From the NCBI GenBank assembly GCA_030523325.1, contig JAUNIS010000004.1, positions 48,400 through 112,399 on the forward strand: a stretch of 64,000 bases of DNA, read 5' to 3'. Source of the DNA: Phascolarctobacterium sp. GTDB taxonomy: Bacteria; Bacillota; Negativicutes; Acidaminococcales; Acidaminococcaceae. Shown piece after piece: positions 17,871 to 26,892 of this stretch (within the stretch, counting starts at the first letter, position 1; every line of letters begins with the position of its first letter). The translations under genes were made by a program, and so were the position numbers. The notes beneath the pieces were generated by a model. That model was not told where the DNA came from. It ran no database searches and saw only the letters and a program-made list of their open reading frames with translations.

Positions 17871-18440
17871 TTATTTTTTTGCTGGTTCAGTAGCCTCAGG
17901 ATGTGCTGCCGCATAACAGATCTCGTACACTGCTTCTGCAACGGAGCCTTGAGGAATCGGTTTAAAAACCGCCTTGTTTTCTTTATGCTCTAGCAGATTT
18001 TTTTTGTTAGAATATACGTCCATACTCGCAACATAATAAGTTTTTTCTGCCATATTGAAAACCATCGTCATATTAGAGATTTGCACTTTTTCTTTTTTAG
18101 ACAGCTTATCCTTATAGATGTTGTTAATTTTCTTTTGGAGATTTTTATCCCTAGGCGCGTAAACGGTACGGGTAACAACTTGAATGAGGTTTTCGTCTGC
18201 CTTACCATTGGCATCGGCAACGTATTTGATGGATTCCATATCATAAGCGTTAATGCCTATTTCGTTTTCTACGATAATGCTCCAACGTGCTTCCTCTTTT
18301 TCTTCTGCAGATAGTTCGGGCTGCATGGAAATGCTCCAGTCGAGTCCTTGTTTAGTAGTCGTATCTTTTTCCGCAGCCAAGCAAGTAAAACTCATGCAAC
18401 AAAGTAAAGCCGTACAAGCTAAAACAGCTAATTTTTTCAT
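17871..18440 (-). CDS. Exported protein of unknown function
   Basis: I do not recognise this 189-residue protein. It has a clear signal peptide (MKKLAVLACTALLCC... ending near CLAA) and no lipobox at the cleavage site, so it is probably periplasmic. The mature part is charged, with an alternating pattern suggestive of beta strands (VVTRTVYAPRDKN, VFNMAEKTYYVASMDVYS) and a C-terminal helix with two cysteine-free turns. It resembles in outline small surface or stress-related exported proteins of Negativicutes, but I cannot name a family. It is the first gene after a normal sigma-70-type promoter and is followed by a hairpin and a binding lipoprotein gene. The NifB-like gene ends 98 bases upstream. 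Confidence 0.7.
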   Translation of the reverse strand: MKKLAVLACTALLCCMSFTCLAAEKDTTTKQGLDWSISMQPELSAEEKEEARWSIIVENEIGINAYDMESIKYVADANGKADENLIQVVTRTVYAPRDKNLQKKINNIYKDKLSKKEKVQISNMTMVFNMAEKTYYVASMDVYSNKKNLLEHKENKAVFKPIPQGSVAEAVYEICYAAAHPEATEPAKK

Positions 18441-18499
18441 GGGAATCAGTCCTTTCGTAAATTATTATCGATAATAATTACTAATTTATCTACGTTATT

Positions 18500-18528
18500 A
18501 GTATAAAACTTTGTTTCCTTCTAGTCAA
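18500..18528 (-). promoter_or_regulatory. Sigma-70-type promoter for exported protein and FecB-like gene
   Basis: Minus strand: TTGACT (18528-18523), 17 bp, TATACT (18505-18500). The consensus spacing and lack of a 9-3-9 dyad contrast with the MerR-type promoters. Confidence 0.75.
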
Positions 18529-18538
18529 GAAAACTTCA

Positions 18539-19354
18539 TTACCCCTTCACTTCAGGGCAAAGTTTTCCTACGGCATCCGCCCTGCAACGAGTACAATGCT
18601 GCAGCTGACGCAGATATTTTTGACACGCCTTTCTAAGAGCAAGCATCGTTTGAGCATCCGGTTCATGTATAGCGCCAAAAACTGATTCCTTGGCTGGAAG
18701 CATGGGAATGATATTATGCACTTCACAGCCGAGTTCACCAACCGCTTGAGCAATCTTAGGTATCTCTTCAAGATTTATGCCCGGTATATCAACAGTATTA
18801 ATTTTCACGCAGGCCCCTGCTGCAACAAGCTTTCTAATGCCTTCTTGTTGCTTCTGCCAAAGTAATTCGGCAGCGGGAACACCTTGATACGTAACGTTTT
18901 CGTATTCAATGAAGGAATATATTTTTGCTCCAACTTCTGGATGCACAGCATTAACCGTGACAGTAACGAATTCTACATCAGCGTTAATTAATGCGTCTAT
19001 ATACTTTGGCAGCAAAAGACCATTAGTCGAGATACAGAACTGAACTTCTTTATCATATGCTCGAATTAAGTTTAAAGTTTCTACAACCTTTGTCCAATTG
19101 ACTAAGGTGTCGCCTGGCCTGGCAATGCCAACAACTGTGAGCTTAGGCACGGTTGCTTTGGCTTTTTGATACCAACGAAATACTTCCTCGGGCTCCATTA
19201 CCTTTATAGTCACACCGGGTCTTGTTTCGTTGGCACAAGAAAACTTTCTCACACAGTAATTGCATTGCATGTTGCAAAGAGGTGCAACCGGTAAATGTAT
19301 TCTTGCGTACTCCGTGCAGCAGCTGCTAAAGCATGGATGAGTTTCAATCTTCAT
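18539..19354 (-). CDS. NifB-like radical SAM protein (nitrogenase cofactor core assembly)
   Basis: The 271-residue protein matches the radical SAM core of NifB. It has HPCFS at residues 6-10, the cluster motif C27-x3-C31-x2-C34 (CNMQCNYC) followed by CANETRPGV, VVGIARPGD, STNGLLLP, VKINTVDIPGIN, HNIIPMLP and the closing HCTRCRADAVG. All of these are NifB signatures. NifB builds the 8Fe-9S-C core used by molybdenum, vanadium and iron-only nitrogenases and is also required by the methylthio-alkane reductase system. There is no NifX-like C-terminal domain. It overlaps the nifK-like gene by 11 bases. Its presence implies that component 1 set 2 once used, or uses, a NifB-derived cluster, although the partner alpha gene is broken here. 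Confidence 0.9.
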   Translation of the reverse strand: MKIETHPCFSSCCTEYARIHLPVAPLCNMQCNYCVRKFSCANETRPGVTIKVMEPEEVFRWYQKAKATVPKLTVVGIARPGDTLVNWTKVVETLNLIRAYDKEVQFCISTNGLLLPKYIDALINADVEFVTVTVNAVHPEVGAKIYSFIEYENVTYQGVPAAELLWQKQQEGIRKLVAAGACVKINTVDIPGINLEEIPKIAQAVGELGCEVHNIIPMLPAKESVFGAIHEPDAQTMLALRKACQKYLRQLQHCTRCRADAVGKLCPEVKG

Positions 19355-20555
19355 CGCTACACTCCTTACGCATCTTCGGGAAAAGTGAGTCTTTTTTATA
19401 AGTCATTTGTAAACTTGCGTTAATAACCTTTTCAAGAAAATGCGCTGTGCCCCTTACACCCAGGAAACCTGTGCGCGTAATGCTTACTTCGTCCGTCACG
19501 GGATAAGTTAATCTTACAAGTGGCACTTGATATTCTCGCGACAAATCTGCTAAAAACGAAGAACCACATAACAATGCTGGAAGAGAATTATTTAGAGCAT
19601 TTTTAATTTCATCCACATCCGTCGTATCATTTGTTTTTGCAAAACTTAAATACATACCAAGTTCTTCGGTAACGAATTTTTTCAAACCGGAAAATCTTGC
19701 CTTATCAACAATTAGAAAGGCTGGTAATTGATAAATATTTTGTAAATAATCTACGCTTAAGCGAGCAATTGCTTCACCTTGGGCATTTAGTTCAGCAATT
19801 TCCTCGGTAAAATCCACATTTAACTTTTCGGCAAGCAAATTTAAGAAATTTTCCATCCCGTGGATGCCATAGGGATAATCGCAGACAAGGTAATCCGTCC
19901 CGAATTTTCTTTGTAAAACTTGAGCTAAAGCCTCGCCATAGCCAAAATAAATATTTAAATGAGCCCTGCTGATATGCTCGACATCTTCTATACAAGACAT
20001 ACAGGTATTAAAGTTAATTTTTACTTTTTTATTTAAAGCTTCCTCAAGAGCTAAGATATCCCCCATCGCCTCTGGATCATCAGTAAAAATTCCTAAGATA
20101 TTGATGCTCGGTCCAGAAGATTTTTCGTGAGGCTTGACTAAATCAGCTAAAGCAAGTAAAGCCGTTTCCGTTCCCTCTTCCATCGTTCCGCCATAACCAG
20201 GAGCATTGACGTGAATAACCTTTTTGCTAACTTGACTATCTTCAATAATACTTGCGACGTCATCGCCAATCATATTGGGAATGCAACCGCTAATCACAAA
20301 AATTATTTTGACCTGCGCGTATAATTCGTCGGCATTAACAAGTCCCTTCGTAAGTATATCTGCTCCACCACGAATGACGTTATTTTCGTAGGCGATGGTG
20401 CTTGCTTGACGAATATCTCCCATATTACTGGGATAGCGAAAATTTAAAGAGCCGTAATTACAGCCCGCTACAGAATGTTGAAGGATAATAGCATCCTTGA
20501 TGCCAGCAAAAACTCTGGTAGCACCAAATAATGCACAAGAAGTTAATGGTTTCAT
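19344..20555 (-). CDS. Nitrogenase-like component 1, beta-type subunit (set 2)
   Basis: The 403-residue protein belongs to the nitrogenase component 1 superfamily. Near the start it has SCALFGATRVFAGIKD and HSVAGCNYGS, with C7 and a second cysteine as probable cluster ligands, then SGCIPNMIGDDV, the third ligand block, and NAPGYGGTMEEG. The chosen ATG at 20555 overlaps the stop of the preceding gene (ATGA) and has GGAGG ten bases upstream; an in-frame GTG at 20573 is less likely. It lies between the broken alpha-type gene and the NifB-like gene. Its pattern is more like NifK/NifN-type proteins with NifB than like BchB. Without an intact partner its present role is doubtful. Confidence 0.87.
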   Translation of the reverse strand: MKPLTSCALFGATRVFAGIKDAIILQHSVAGCNYGSLNFRYPSNMGDIRQASTIAYENNVIRGGADILTKGLVNADELYAQVKIIFVISGCIPNMIGDDVASIIEDSQVSKKVIHVNAPGYGGTMEEGTETALLALADLVKPHEKSSGPSINILGIFTDDPEAMGDILALEEALNKKVKINFNTCMSCIEDVEHISRAHLNIYFGYGEALAQVLQRKFGTDYLVCDYPYGIHGMENFLNLLAEKLNVDFTEEIAELNAQGEAIARLSVDYLQNIYQLPAFLIVDKARFSGLKKFVTEELGMYLSFAKTNDTTDVDEIKNALNNSLPALLCGSSFLADLSREYQVPLVRLTYPVTDEVSITRTGFLGVRGTAHFLEKVINASLQMTYKKDSLFPKMRKECSDED

Positions 20556-22055
20556 TTTCTGCGTTTCCTCCACATTCTCGCATACATTTCCCTTGAAGCA
20601 TGAGTATTGTGGTCTTCTGCCTCCAAGGGAAAGAAAACTTTATCGAAGGTAAGACGATTCAAAAGCAAATGCTTGCCGGTAAGAGTCGGATTGTCGATAA
20701 TAGCTGCAAAGCCTTCCATATTTTTCACGAAGCCTGCATAGGAGAAGACTGAGCTATCTAAATACAAAGGCAGGATGGGTCTGCCAAATTTACTTTTGTC
20801 AGAGTCACCTCCTGTAATGACGAAATCACAAGCTTCGGCAACTGCTTGCATTTCAGCGCCGGATGGGTTAAGTAAAATATCAGCAGAGGAGCCCATATAT
20901 TTTTTAGCCTCCTCAAGCTTTGCGTAAAGGAGTTGCATAAATTTATCGTCGAGCCCGCATTCTTTTTGAAAGCCTGGATTTAAAGTGATGCAAATTTTGT
21001 GCAAGGGAAAACCATAATCAATTTCCAGAGCTTTCATTAAGTCTGGTAAGCCTGCGAGCATTCCCGTGAATAAGCAAAATTTTTTTGTTTGAAATTTTAT
21101 GCGTAAGCTTTGGTATTTCTCTGAGACAAGTTTTTCTTCTCCAGCTAAAACTTTTTGCACTTTATCCTCAATGCCCAGAGCCTTGCCGATTTGTAAATAA
21201 AAATCCGTGATGCCGTCAAAACCATGCCACTCCATCATATCCATAATATGAAGATAAGGTGTGCCAAATTTTGCTTCCATCTTCACGGCCCATTTTTTAC
21301 GACGAACGATATTTAAGGCGGCCTTTGGAGCCAATTTTATATGCTCCATATCACAAGCTGGTAAAAGCACGTTCACTTTTATTCCGCATTTAGCCAACGT
21401 TTCTTTTATCGCTACAAGCTTATCATCACCGCCAAAGCCCCAGATAAAGCTTTCGATATTGACGGAGAGGGGCTCGACTTTTTGCGGCTCCATGACAAGT
21501 TCAACTAAAGCTTCCATTACCTCAACATAACCGCAACCCTTATATTCCGCACCTGAAGGTTTTCCCTTGCTACCACAGCTTTAGGTAGCCTTTTCCTGTA
21601 AACGCTTAGTCGCATTAGTTTTATCCATATGCGAAAAAACTTGTGATTTCACAGCGATAATTTTGGCATTTAACTGCTGTTGCATTTCAAAGGCAATTCC
21701 TTCTAAATCGTCGTTGATGACGTCGGATACCACGGAAGGAAGAATAAAAATTACGTCGGGTTTCTGCTCCTCGTCTATTTTACATAAAAGTGCTTTCAAT
21801 TTATCTTCGCTACCGAAGATGACATCTTCGTTCGTCATGTTAACGCATTCAAGTTCAGGAAAAGATGTGTTACGACTGCGTGCGCTATTACGATAATGAA
21901 AGCCGCAGCCAATGGGACTTACGATAACCGGAACAGCATTTTTTTTCGTGGATAGCAGCCAAGTTGCCAGAAATTTTTCCATTCACACTAAAGCGATGCA
22001 CGCCTGACATTGGCTTCATGCCAAGTAACATATTGTCGGAAATGAAATCAGCCAT
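20552..22055 (-). pseudogene. Nitrogenase-like component 1, alpha-type subunit (set 2), disrupted
   Basis: Three collinear pieces of one alpha-type subunit are visible. The ATG at 22055 begins MADFISDNMLLGMKPMSG. The frame then shifts by +1 in the region AATGGAAAAATTTC (around 21975), where one extra base in an A run would explain it. The second piece continues with NAVPVIVSPIGCGFHYR to LQEKAT, where an in-frame TAA (21583-21581) interrupts. The third piece resumes in the same frame with KGCGYVEVMEAL and runs to 20552. Two independent lesions point to gene decay rather than one sequencing error. Near the C-terminus the region around SVFSYAGF lacks an obvious equivalent of the FeMo-cofactor histidine, judged by eye. 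A weak own promoter may lie at 22103-22131. Confidence 0.82.
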
Positions 22056-22102
22056 CTTTAATCTCTTAATATCAAAACAAAAAATTATTGAGAATTATTT
22101 CT

Positions 22103-22131
22103 ATTTTAATCTTTTTATCACAATAATGCAA
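22103..22131 (-). promoter_or_regulatory. Possible promoter for nitrogenase-like set 2 and nifB-like genes
   Basis: Minus strand: TTGCAT (22131-22126), 17 bp, TAAAAT (22108-22103). It lies just after the terminator that follows the CobN-like gene, so set 2 may be transcribed separately from the nitrilase operon. Confidence 0.45.
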
Positions 22132-22139
22132 ACAAATAA

Positions 22140-22162
22140 GGCTAGAGCATTACGCTCCAGCC
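22140..22162 (-). terminator. Intrinsic terminator after CobN-like gene 2
   Basis: Minus-strand arms GGCTGGAGC and GCTCTAGCC around GTAAT, followed by TTATTTGTTTG. It separates the nitrilase-FecB-CobN operon from the disrupted nitrogenase-like genes. Confidence 0.75.
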
Positions 22163-22170
22163 AGTAGAGG

Positions 22171-25100
22171 TTAATCTGTTTTTTCTTCCAACTCCCCTTC
22201 CATCTCTAGAAAAAGTTTTTCAAGTTCTTTTTTAGTTTCTGGTTCAGCGTTCCATAGTTTTCTTTGCTCTGCCTCCAAAAGAACTTCGGTGATGCGATGC
22301 AATGCCCAAGGATTTACCTCTTGCATCCATTTTTTAATTTCTGGATCAAGAGCATACTTTTGAGCATATTTTTCGTACATCCAATCTTCCATGACAGCGC
22401 TCGTTGCATCCCACTGATAGGATACCGCTACATATGTTGCTAGTTCACCTGCTCCAGCATAACCATGCTTTTTCATGCCATTGATATATTTAGGATTTAT
22501 TGCCTCGCCTCTGAACCAACGCTTTAGTTCTTCGGTTAAACTTCTCAGTTGTACCTTGCTTCTATCAGAGCTATCACTAACATAGTTACGAGGCATAGAA
22601 CCTTTATAAGCACGGACTGCTGCAACAAAACCACCACGATAATTATTGTAATCATCACCTGAAAGCATAGATGATTCTCTATGGTCTACATTTTGAATAG
22701 TAACATCTAACTGAGACATACGTCTCTTGAACTGTGTTGGCAAGTACTTACCTTCACTTCCTTCACCGTATGCGTGAGCACCCCAACGAGTATAAACGGC
22801 AGCAATATCTTCAACCGTTTCCCAATTTTTAGCCTCTAATACATAACCAGTACCGGCACCATGTGCTCCAGGGGGGTCACCGAATATTCTAAAAGATGCT
22901 TGACGCCAGGCAGTTTTTTTATCCATGCCCTCTTTTTCAAGTTCTTCGGTTTCTTCAAGAACATGCTTCCGCACAAAATTCATATCTAGTGGTTCATCAA
23001 GTTCGGATACAAGCTTGACTGCTTCGTCAAGCCATGTTACAGATGCTGGCATACTGTCTCTAAACAAACCGCTAATACGACCGGTAACATCAACACGAGG
23101 TCTCCGCAACTCGTCTAAAGGAATCACTTCCAGACCAATAACCCGGAGGCTACCAGGCTGCCATACAGGTCTTATGCCCATAAGATAAAGAAATTCTGCA
23201 ACACATTGACCGTGATTACGTAAATTACTTGTAGCCCAAAGAATAATACCGCAAGCTTCGGGATAATGTCCTTCTTCTCTAATAAAACGTTCAATGACAT
23301 CGTCCCCCATCTGCCTGCCGATTTCCCAAGCCACTTTTGTAGGCAGCGTTCTTGGGTCAACGCTATAAAAATTCCTGCCAGTCGGGAGTAAATCCGCACC
23401 ACCGCTCGTAGGAGCACCGCTTGGACATGGATCAATATAAGCGCCGTCCAGTGCATTCATTGAATTATCTAATTCCAGAGTTGTTTGTAAAATATTAGGA
23501 GCTATCTGTTCACAGACATAAACTAAAACTTCTTCAAAGTTCTTTTTGTCTTCTTCCTTAAGAAGTTTAGTCCATGTAAATCGGTAAACATCTTTGATGA
23601 ATTTCTTATCGTAATGATGCTCTTGTAAAAGTTGAATTACATCTAGAGATTCTTTACGAATTTCATCTACGAGCATACCATAGGTCTTGCTCTTGTCAGG
23701 TAGCATATTAGCAGAATGTTCAAGTAACTCGTAATACTCATAACCATGCATATTGGCAAGAGTTTTAGTCAAAGAAGGAACTTTTCCATTATCTAATTTG
23801 GTAAGAGCCAACATATATTCGGTAAGTTCATCTCCTTCAGGAGGAACACCTAACACATGCAAGCCTATACTCATTTGCATATTCTTTATATCTGTCATAT
23901 AAATATGCAGCTTGCCCATATAATCGTCAAAGTCTGTACATTCGGTTTCTGGCACATCTTCGTCTAAATTACATTCATGAGCTTTATCCCGAATCATATT
24001 TTGAATTCCATCTAAATTAGCCTGAGCGTTATCATCGTTTTTAAAATGAATATATTCATCAAGTAATTTTTCTAATTCCTCTAGTTCCTCGTATGTACCA
24101 GAAACACTCATAGGAGCTGATAGATAAGATATCAAACATGCTGCACTTCTTCTTTTTGCTTGTATACCTTCACCTACACAAGTAATCCAGTATGGATAAA
24201 CGTTGGGCATATCACCTGTGCAAACATCGGGATAACAAGCGTTACTCATAGCGTTACCTTTGCCTGGTAACCATTCCAGATTGCCGTGGGTTCCGATATG
24301 CATCATCGCATCTGCTTGCCAAACATCTCTCAGCCAATAATAGAAACCTACGTAATGGTGAGTAGGCGCACAATCAGGATCGTGATAAATTTTACCAGGA
24401 TCGTCGCCAAAACCACGAGGAGGTTGAACAGTAATAAAAATATTACCATTTAACATTCCTGGAACGATGAGAACATCCTCGTACCTAAACACTTCGCCAG
24501 GAGCTTCTCCCCAGTCCCGCAGGAGCTGGTCCTGAGTTTTTTGGGGCAAGGAATAAAAAAGTTTTTTGTAATCCTCTTCTGTTAATTTTCCATCTGCACT
24601 TTCTAAGAGAGTTTCTGAAATAAAACGACGGTCATTAGTTGCGTGCGCGGTAACTTCTTCAATAAAACTTTGAGCATCCTTGGGGATATGGTCGACACTA
24701 TATCCCTGTTTTTTCATTCTCGCCAGTAAAAGACGTACACTTTCAAGAGAATCTAAGCAAGCAGCACTACCGATATTAGAATTGGTAGGTGGATAGTTAT
24801 GGAAAACTATTGCAATCTTTTTCTCTGCATTCTCCTTTCTTTGCAGCTGAGCCCATTTCCACGCTTTACGAGCTAACATATCAATTCTATCGGGTAATAC
24901 TTTACGATAATGAGTCCCATCTTCCGCGGTCTCTTGTGTGGATGTCGGAACAGCATGGAGTGTACCATCGAATTCAGGCATTGCTACAGCATAAGCAACT
25001 TCATTCGCGGTTAAACCTACAGTACTATTATCCCAAAAATTATAATCCTGGTACATATTTACCAACTGCAGTACAGGAACACCCAATGATTGCAAATCTT

Positions 25101-25887
25101 CGATTTTTAAAAAGCCTGTCGTGGTCAAAGAGAATACGAAAGGGTTCAAAAGAACGTCAACAACTGGTAAACCATCAAGATAAAAAAATTTTTTGAAGGT
25201 TTCTCTTAAATATACTCCCTGCCCCATCGGGTTTTTCATATTTGTAGTAAAAACCGGAATAATATTCATTCCATGTTTTTCCATAGTGCGAATGATTGCA
25301 TTTTGAAAAGTTAATCTTCCCCACAGCCAATCCTCTCTATAGAAAGCAAATCCGAGTGTAGGTTTGGATGGATCGCAATGAGTCTCGTAATATTCTTTTG
25401 TCGAAGCAAAGTGTTTCTTATAATCTGGATGGTAAATGCCATGCCAAGGAAGTTCTACCGGAGCAGGAACATCTACGTCCATTCCTTGAAATGTCCTCAT
25501 TAGCCAAAGACAAAGCGACTTATAATTTACTAAACCACCACCGGAAAAATATTTATAAATACTTTCCTTTTCTTCTTTGGTAATACCGTAATCAAGAACA
25601 TCATTGCCCGGGTCAGCAATTTTAAATAAATGTTTTTGTTTATTTTTAATCAAAAAAGCCGATGCTCGCTTGAGAAAATCACAAGAAAGACCCGTCCCCA
25701 TCCACGTACAGAGAAAAAAATCCGTGTCAGAAATCATTTTTTCCCAGCGATTACTCCATATTTCCATATCGTTTGTCTGCACAACATCAAACAAAGCATT
25801 GGGATATGTTTTCTCAATAAGTTTTACAGCCTGTAGCATACCAACACGGTCAGACTCCATATTGGTGATAATCAATATTTTTTTCAT
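22171..25887 (-). CDS. CobN/BchH-like chelatase large subunit, paralogue 2
   Basis: The 1,238-residue cytoplasmic protein is a CobN/BchH-family large subunit with the block HIGTHGNLEWLPGK near residue 530, GRNFYSVDPRTLP and a C-terminal region ending in an acidic tail (EMEGELEEKTD) like its two paralogues. AGGGAG precedes the ATG at 25887. It is the third gene of an operon nitrilase, FecB-like lipoprotein, CobN-like, starting at the MerR-type promoter 27692-27722 and ending at a terminator. It must borrow ChlI and ChlD from the single pair at 3049-6025, since no other copy is visible. Pairing of each CobN-like protein with its own receptor and binding protein suggests that each handles a different ring or metal. 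That is inference. Confidence 0.93.
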   Translation of the reverse strand: MKKILIITNMESDRVGMLQAVKLIEKTYPNALFDVVQTNDMEIWSNRWEKMISDTDFFLCTWMGTGLSCDFLKRASAFLIKNKQKHLFKIADPGNDVLDYGITKEEKESIYKYFSGGGLVNYKSLCLWLMRTFQGMDVDVPAPVELPWHGIYHPDYKKHFASTKEYYETHCDPSKPTLGFAFYREDWLWGRLTFQNAIIRTMEKHGMNIIPVFTTNMKNPMGQGVYLRETFKKFFYLDGLPVVDVLLNPFVFSLTTTGFLKIEDLQSLGVPVLQLVNMYQDYNFWDNSTVGLTANEVAYAVAMPEFDGTLHAVPTSTQETAEDGTHYRKVLPDRIDMLARKAWKWAQLQRKENAEKKIAIVFHNYPPTNSNIGSAACLDSLESVRLLLARMKKQGYSVDHIPKDAQSFIEEVTAHATNDRRFISETLLESADGKLTEEDYKKLFYSLPQKTQDQLLRDWGEAPGEVFRYEDVLIVPGMLNGNIFITVQPPRGFGDDPGKIYHDPDCAPTHHYVGFYYWLRDVWQADAMMHIGTHGNLEWLPGKGNAMSNACYPDVCTGDMPNVYPYWITCVGEGIQAKRRSAACLISYLSAPMSVSGTYEELEELEKLLDEYIHFKNDDNAQANLDGIQNMIRDKAHECNLDEDVPETECTDFDDYMGKLHIYMTDIKNMQMSIGLHVLGVPPEGDELTEYMLALTKLDNGKVPSLTKTLANMHGYEYYELLEHSANMLPDKSKTYGMLVDEIRKESLDVIQLLQEHHYDKKFIKDVYRFTWTKLLKEEDKKNFEEVLVYVCEQIAPNILQTTLELDNSMNALDGAYIDPCPSGAPTSGGADLLPTGRNFYSVDPRTLPTKVAWEIGRQMGDDVIERFIREEGHYPEACGIILWATSNLRNHGQCVAEFLYLMGIRPVWQPGSLRVIGLEVIPLDELRRPRVDVTGRISGLFRDSMPASVTWLDEAVKLVSELDEPLDMNFVRKHVLEETEELEKEGMDKKTAWRQASFRIFGDPPGAHGAGTGYVLEAKNWETVEDIAAVYTRWGAHAYGEGSEGKYLPTQFKRRMSQLDVTIQNVDHRESSMLSGDDYNNYRGGFVAAVRAYKGSMPRNYVSDSSDRSKVQLRSLTEELKRWFRGEAINPKYINGMKKHGYAGAGELATYVAVSYQWDATSAVMEDWMYEKYAQKYALDPEIKKWMQEVNPWALHRITEVLLEAEQRKLWNAEPETKKELEKLFLEMEGELEEKTD

Positions 25888-25901
25888 AGTATGCTCCCTT
25901 T

Positions 25902-26852
25902 TTAATCGTATGCTTCGGGATAAACTGCCCTTGCTAGCAAATCAACACCTATAGCGGAATAATGTGACACGCAGTACAAGGATTTTGCGGAGATAAGTCT
26001 AACGTTTTTATTTTTTACCGCTTTAATCGTCTTCAGAGCAGGATCGTTAATAATCTCTTGCGTAGTTTTTGATTTAGCCATACCGGGATGGTCCCAAGCA
26101 ACGGATATAATAACATCAGGATTCTTTTCAACTATAACCTCTTTGGATATGGTTTGATTTCCTTTTTGAGGAATATCCTTCATGCAGTTTTCGACTTCTA
26201 TATAGGCACACATATCATCGTAGAGCGACCCTTTCCCACCAAAAGCACCATGATTAGTGATAGCAAGAACACTACGCTTATTTTTTTTAGCGAATGACTC
26301 CACTCTATTTTTAGCAGCAAGTAAAATTTTTTCATATTCGGCGACTATTGCTTCGCCCTTTTCTTTTTCTCCCACAACAAACGCTACCTCACGAATAGTT
26401 TTCTTTATATCCTCTAAGTTATAGGGAGTTTTATAGACATAAACATTTAGTCCTAAATCACGTAATGTCTGTAAAGTATTGAGATTCCACCAGTCAGCGA
26501 TAATAATAAGGTCCGGTTTCATGGCTAAAATACTTTCAGCATTATAATCCTTAATTTTATTTTTGACACTCTTGCTGCGCTCTGCTATATGAGAAATTCC
26601 CGGGTCATCAGCAATATAACTCAAGGCCGTGATCCTATCAGGAGAAACAAGGTCCATAATTAATTCATCAGTTCCTAAATTTAAAGATACTATTCTCTTG
26701 GGTTTTAGCGGCAGGGTCACCTTCTTGCCAACGGCGTCCGTAAGAATATGAGTTGCGTTTTCTTTGCTTTTGTCAGGAGAAAAAACATTACTACAACCAA
26801 CAAGAGAAAACATCACAATAAAAAGAATTAAAAGTTTGAAGATTCTTCGCAT
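25902..26852 (-). CDS. FecB/BtuF-like binding lipoprotein 2
   Basis: The 316-residue periplasmic binding lipoprotein has lipobox LVGC with C20, then RIVSLNLGTDELIMDLV, AMKPDLIIIADW and EVIVEKNPDVIISV. The ATG at 26852 was chosen over an upstream TTG (26864) because GGAAA lies before the ATG and the signal peptide then has the usual length. It lies between the nitrilase and the CobN-like gene in one operon with gaps of 14 and 40 bases. It would present the ligand to an importer of the FecCD type, and the only permease in the window is at 10962. The ligand is presumed to be the same tetrapyrrole class processed by CobN-like 2. Confidence 0.88.
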   Translation of the reverse strand: MRRIFKLLILFIVMFSLVGCSNVFSPDKSKENATHILTDAVGKKVTLPLKPKRIVSLNLGTDELIMDLVSPDRITALSYIADDPGISHIAERSKSVKNKIKDYNAESILAMKPDLIIIADWWNLNTLQTLRDLGLNVYVYKTPYNLEDIKKTIREVAFVVGEKEKGEAIVAEYEKILLAAKNRVESFAKKNKRSVLAITNHGAFGGKGSLYDDMCAYIEVENCMKDIPQKGNQTISKEVIVEKNPDVIISVAWDHPGMAKSKTTQEIINDPALKTIKAVKNKNVRLISAKSLYCVSHYSAIGVDLLARAVYPEAYD

Positions 26853-26892
26853 ATTATTTTCCAATCTGTGAGAGTGATTAGATAGTTAAGCT

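Noticed and set aside
21570..21590. Recoded stop codon (selenocysteine or pyrrolysine) in the nifD-like gene
   Set aside because: The codon is TAA, not TGA or TAG, and a frameshift lies further upstream, so decay explains it better.
21960..21990. Programmed ribosomal frameshift in the nifD-like gene
   Set aside because: The A run gives no proper slippery heptamer for the needed +1 shift, and a second lesion is present downstream.
12022..22055. Nitrogen fixation gene cluster
   Set aside because: NifH-like, component 1 and NifB homologues are present, but FeMo-cofactor ligands are not evident by eye, set 2 is broken, there are no nifEN or nifV genes, and the neighbours are chelatase and transport genes.
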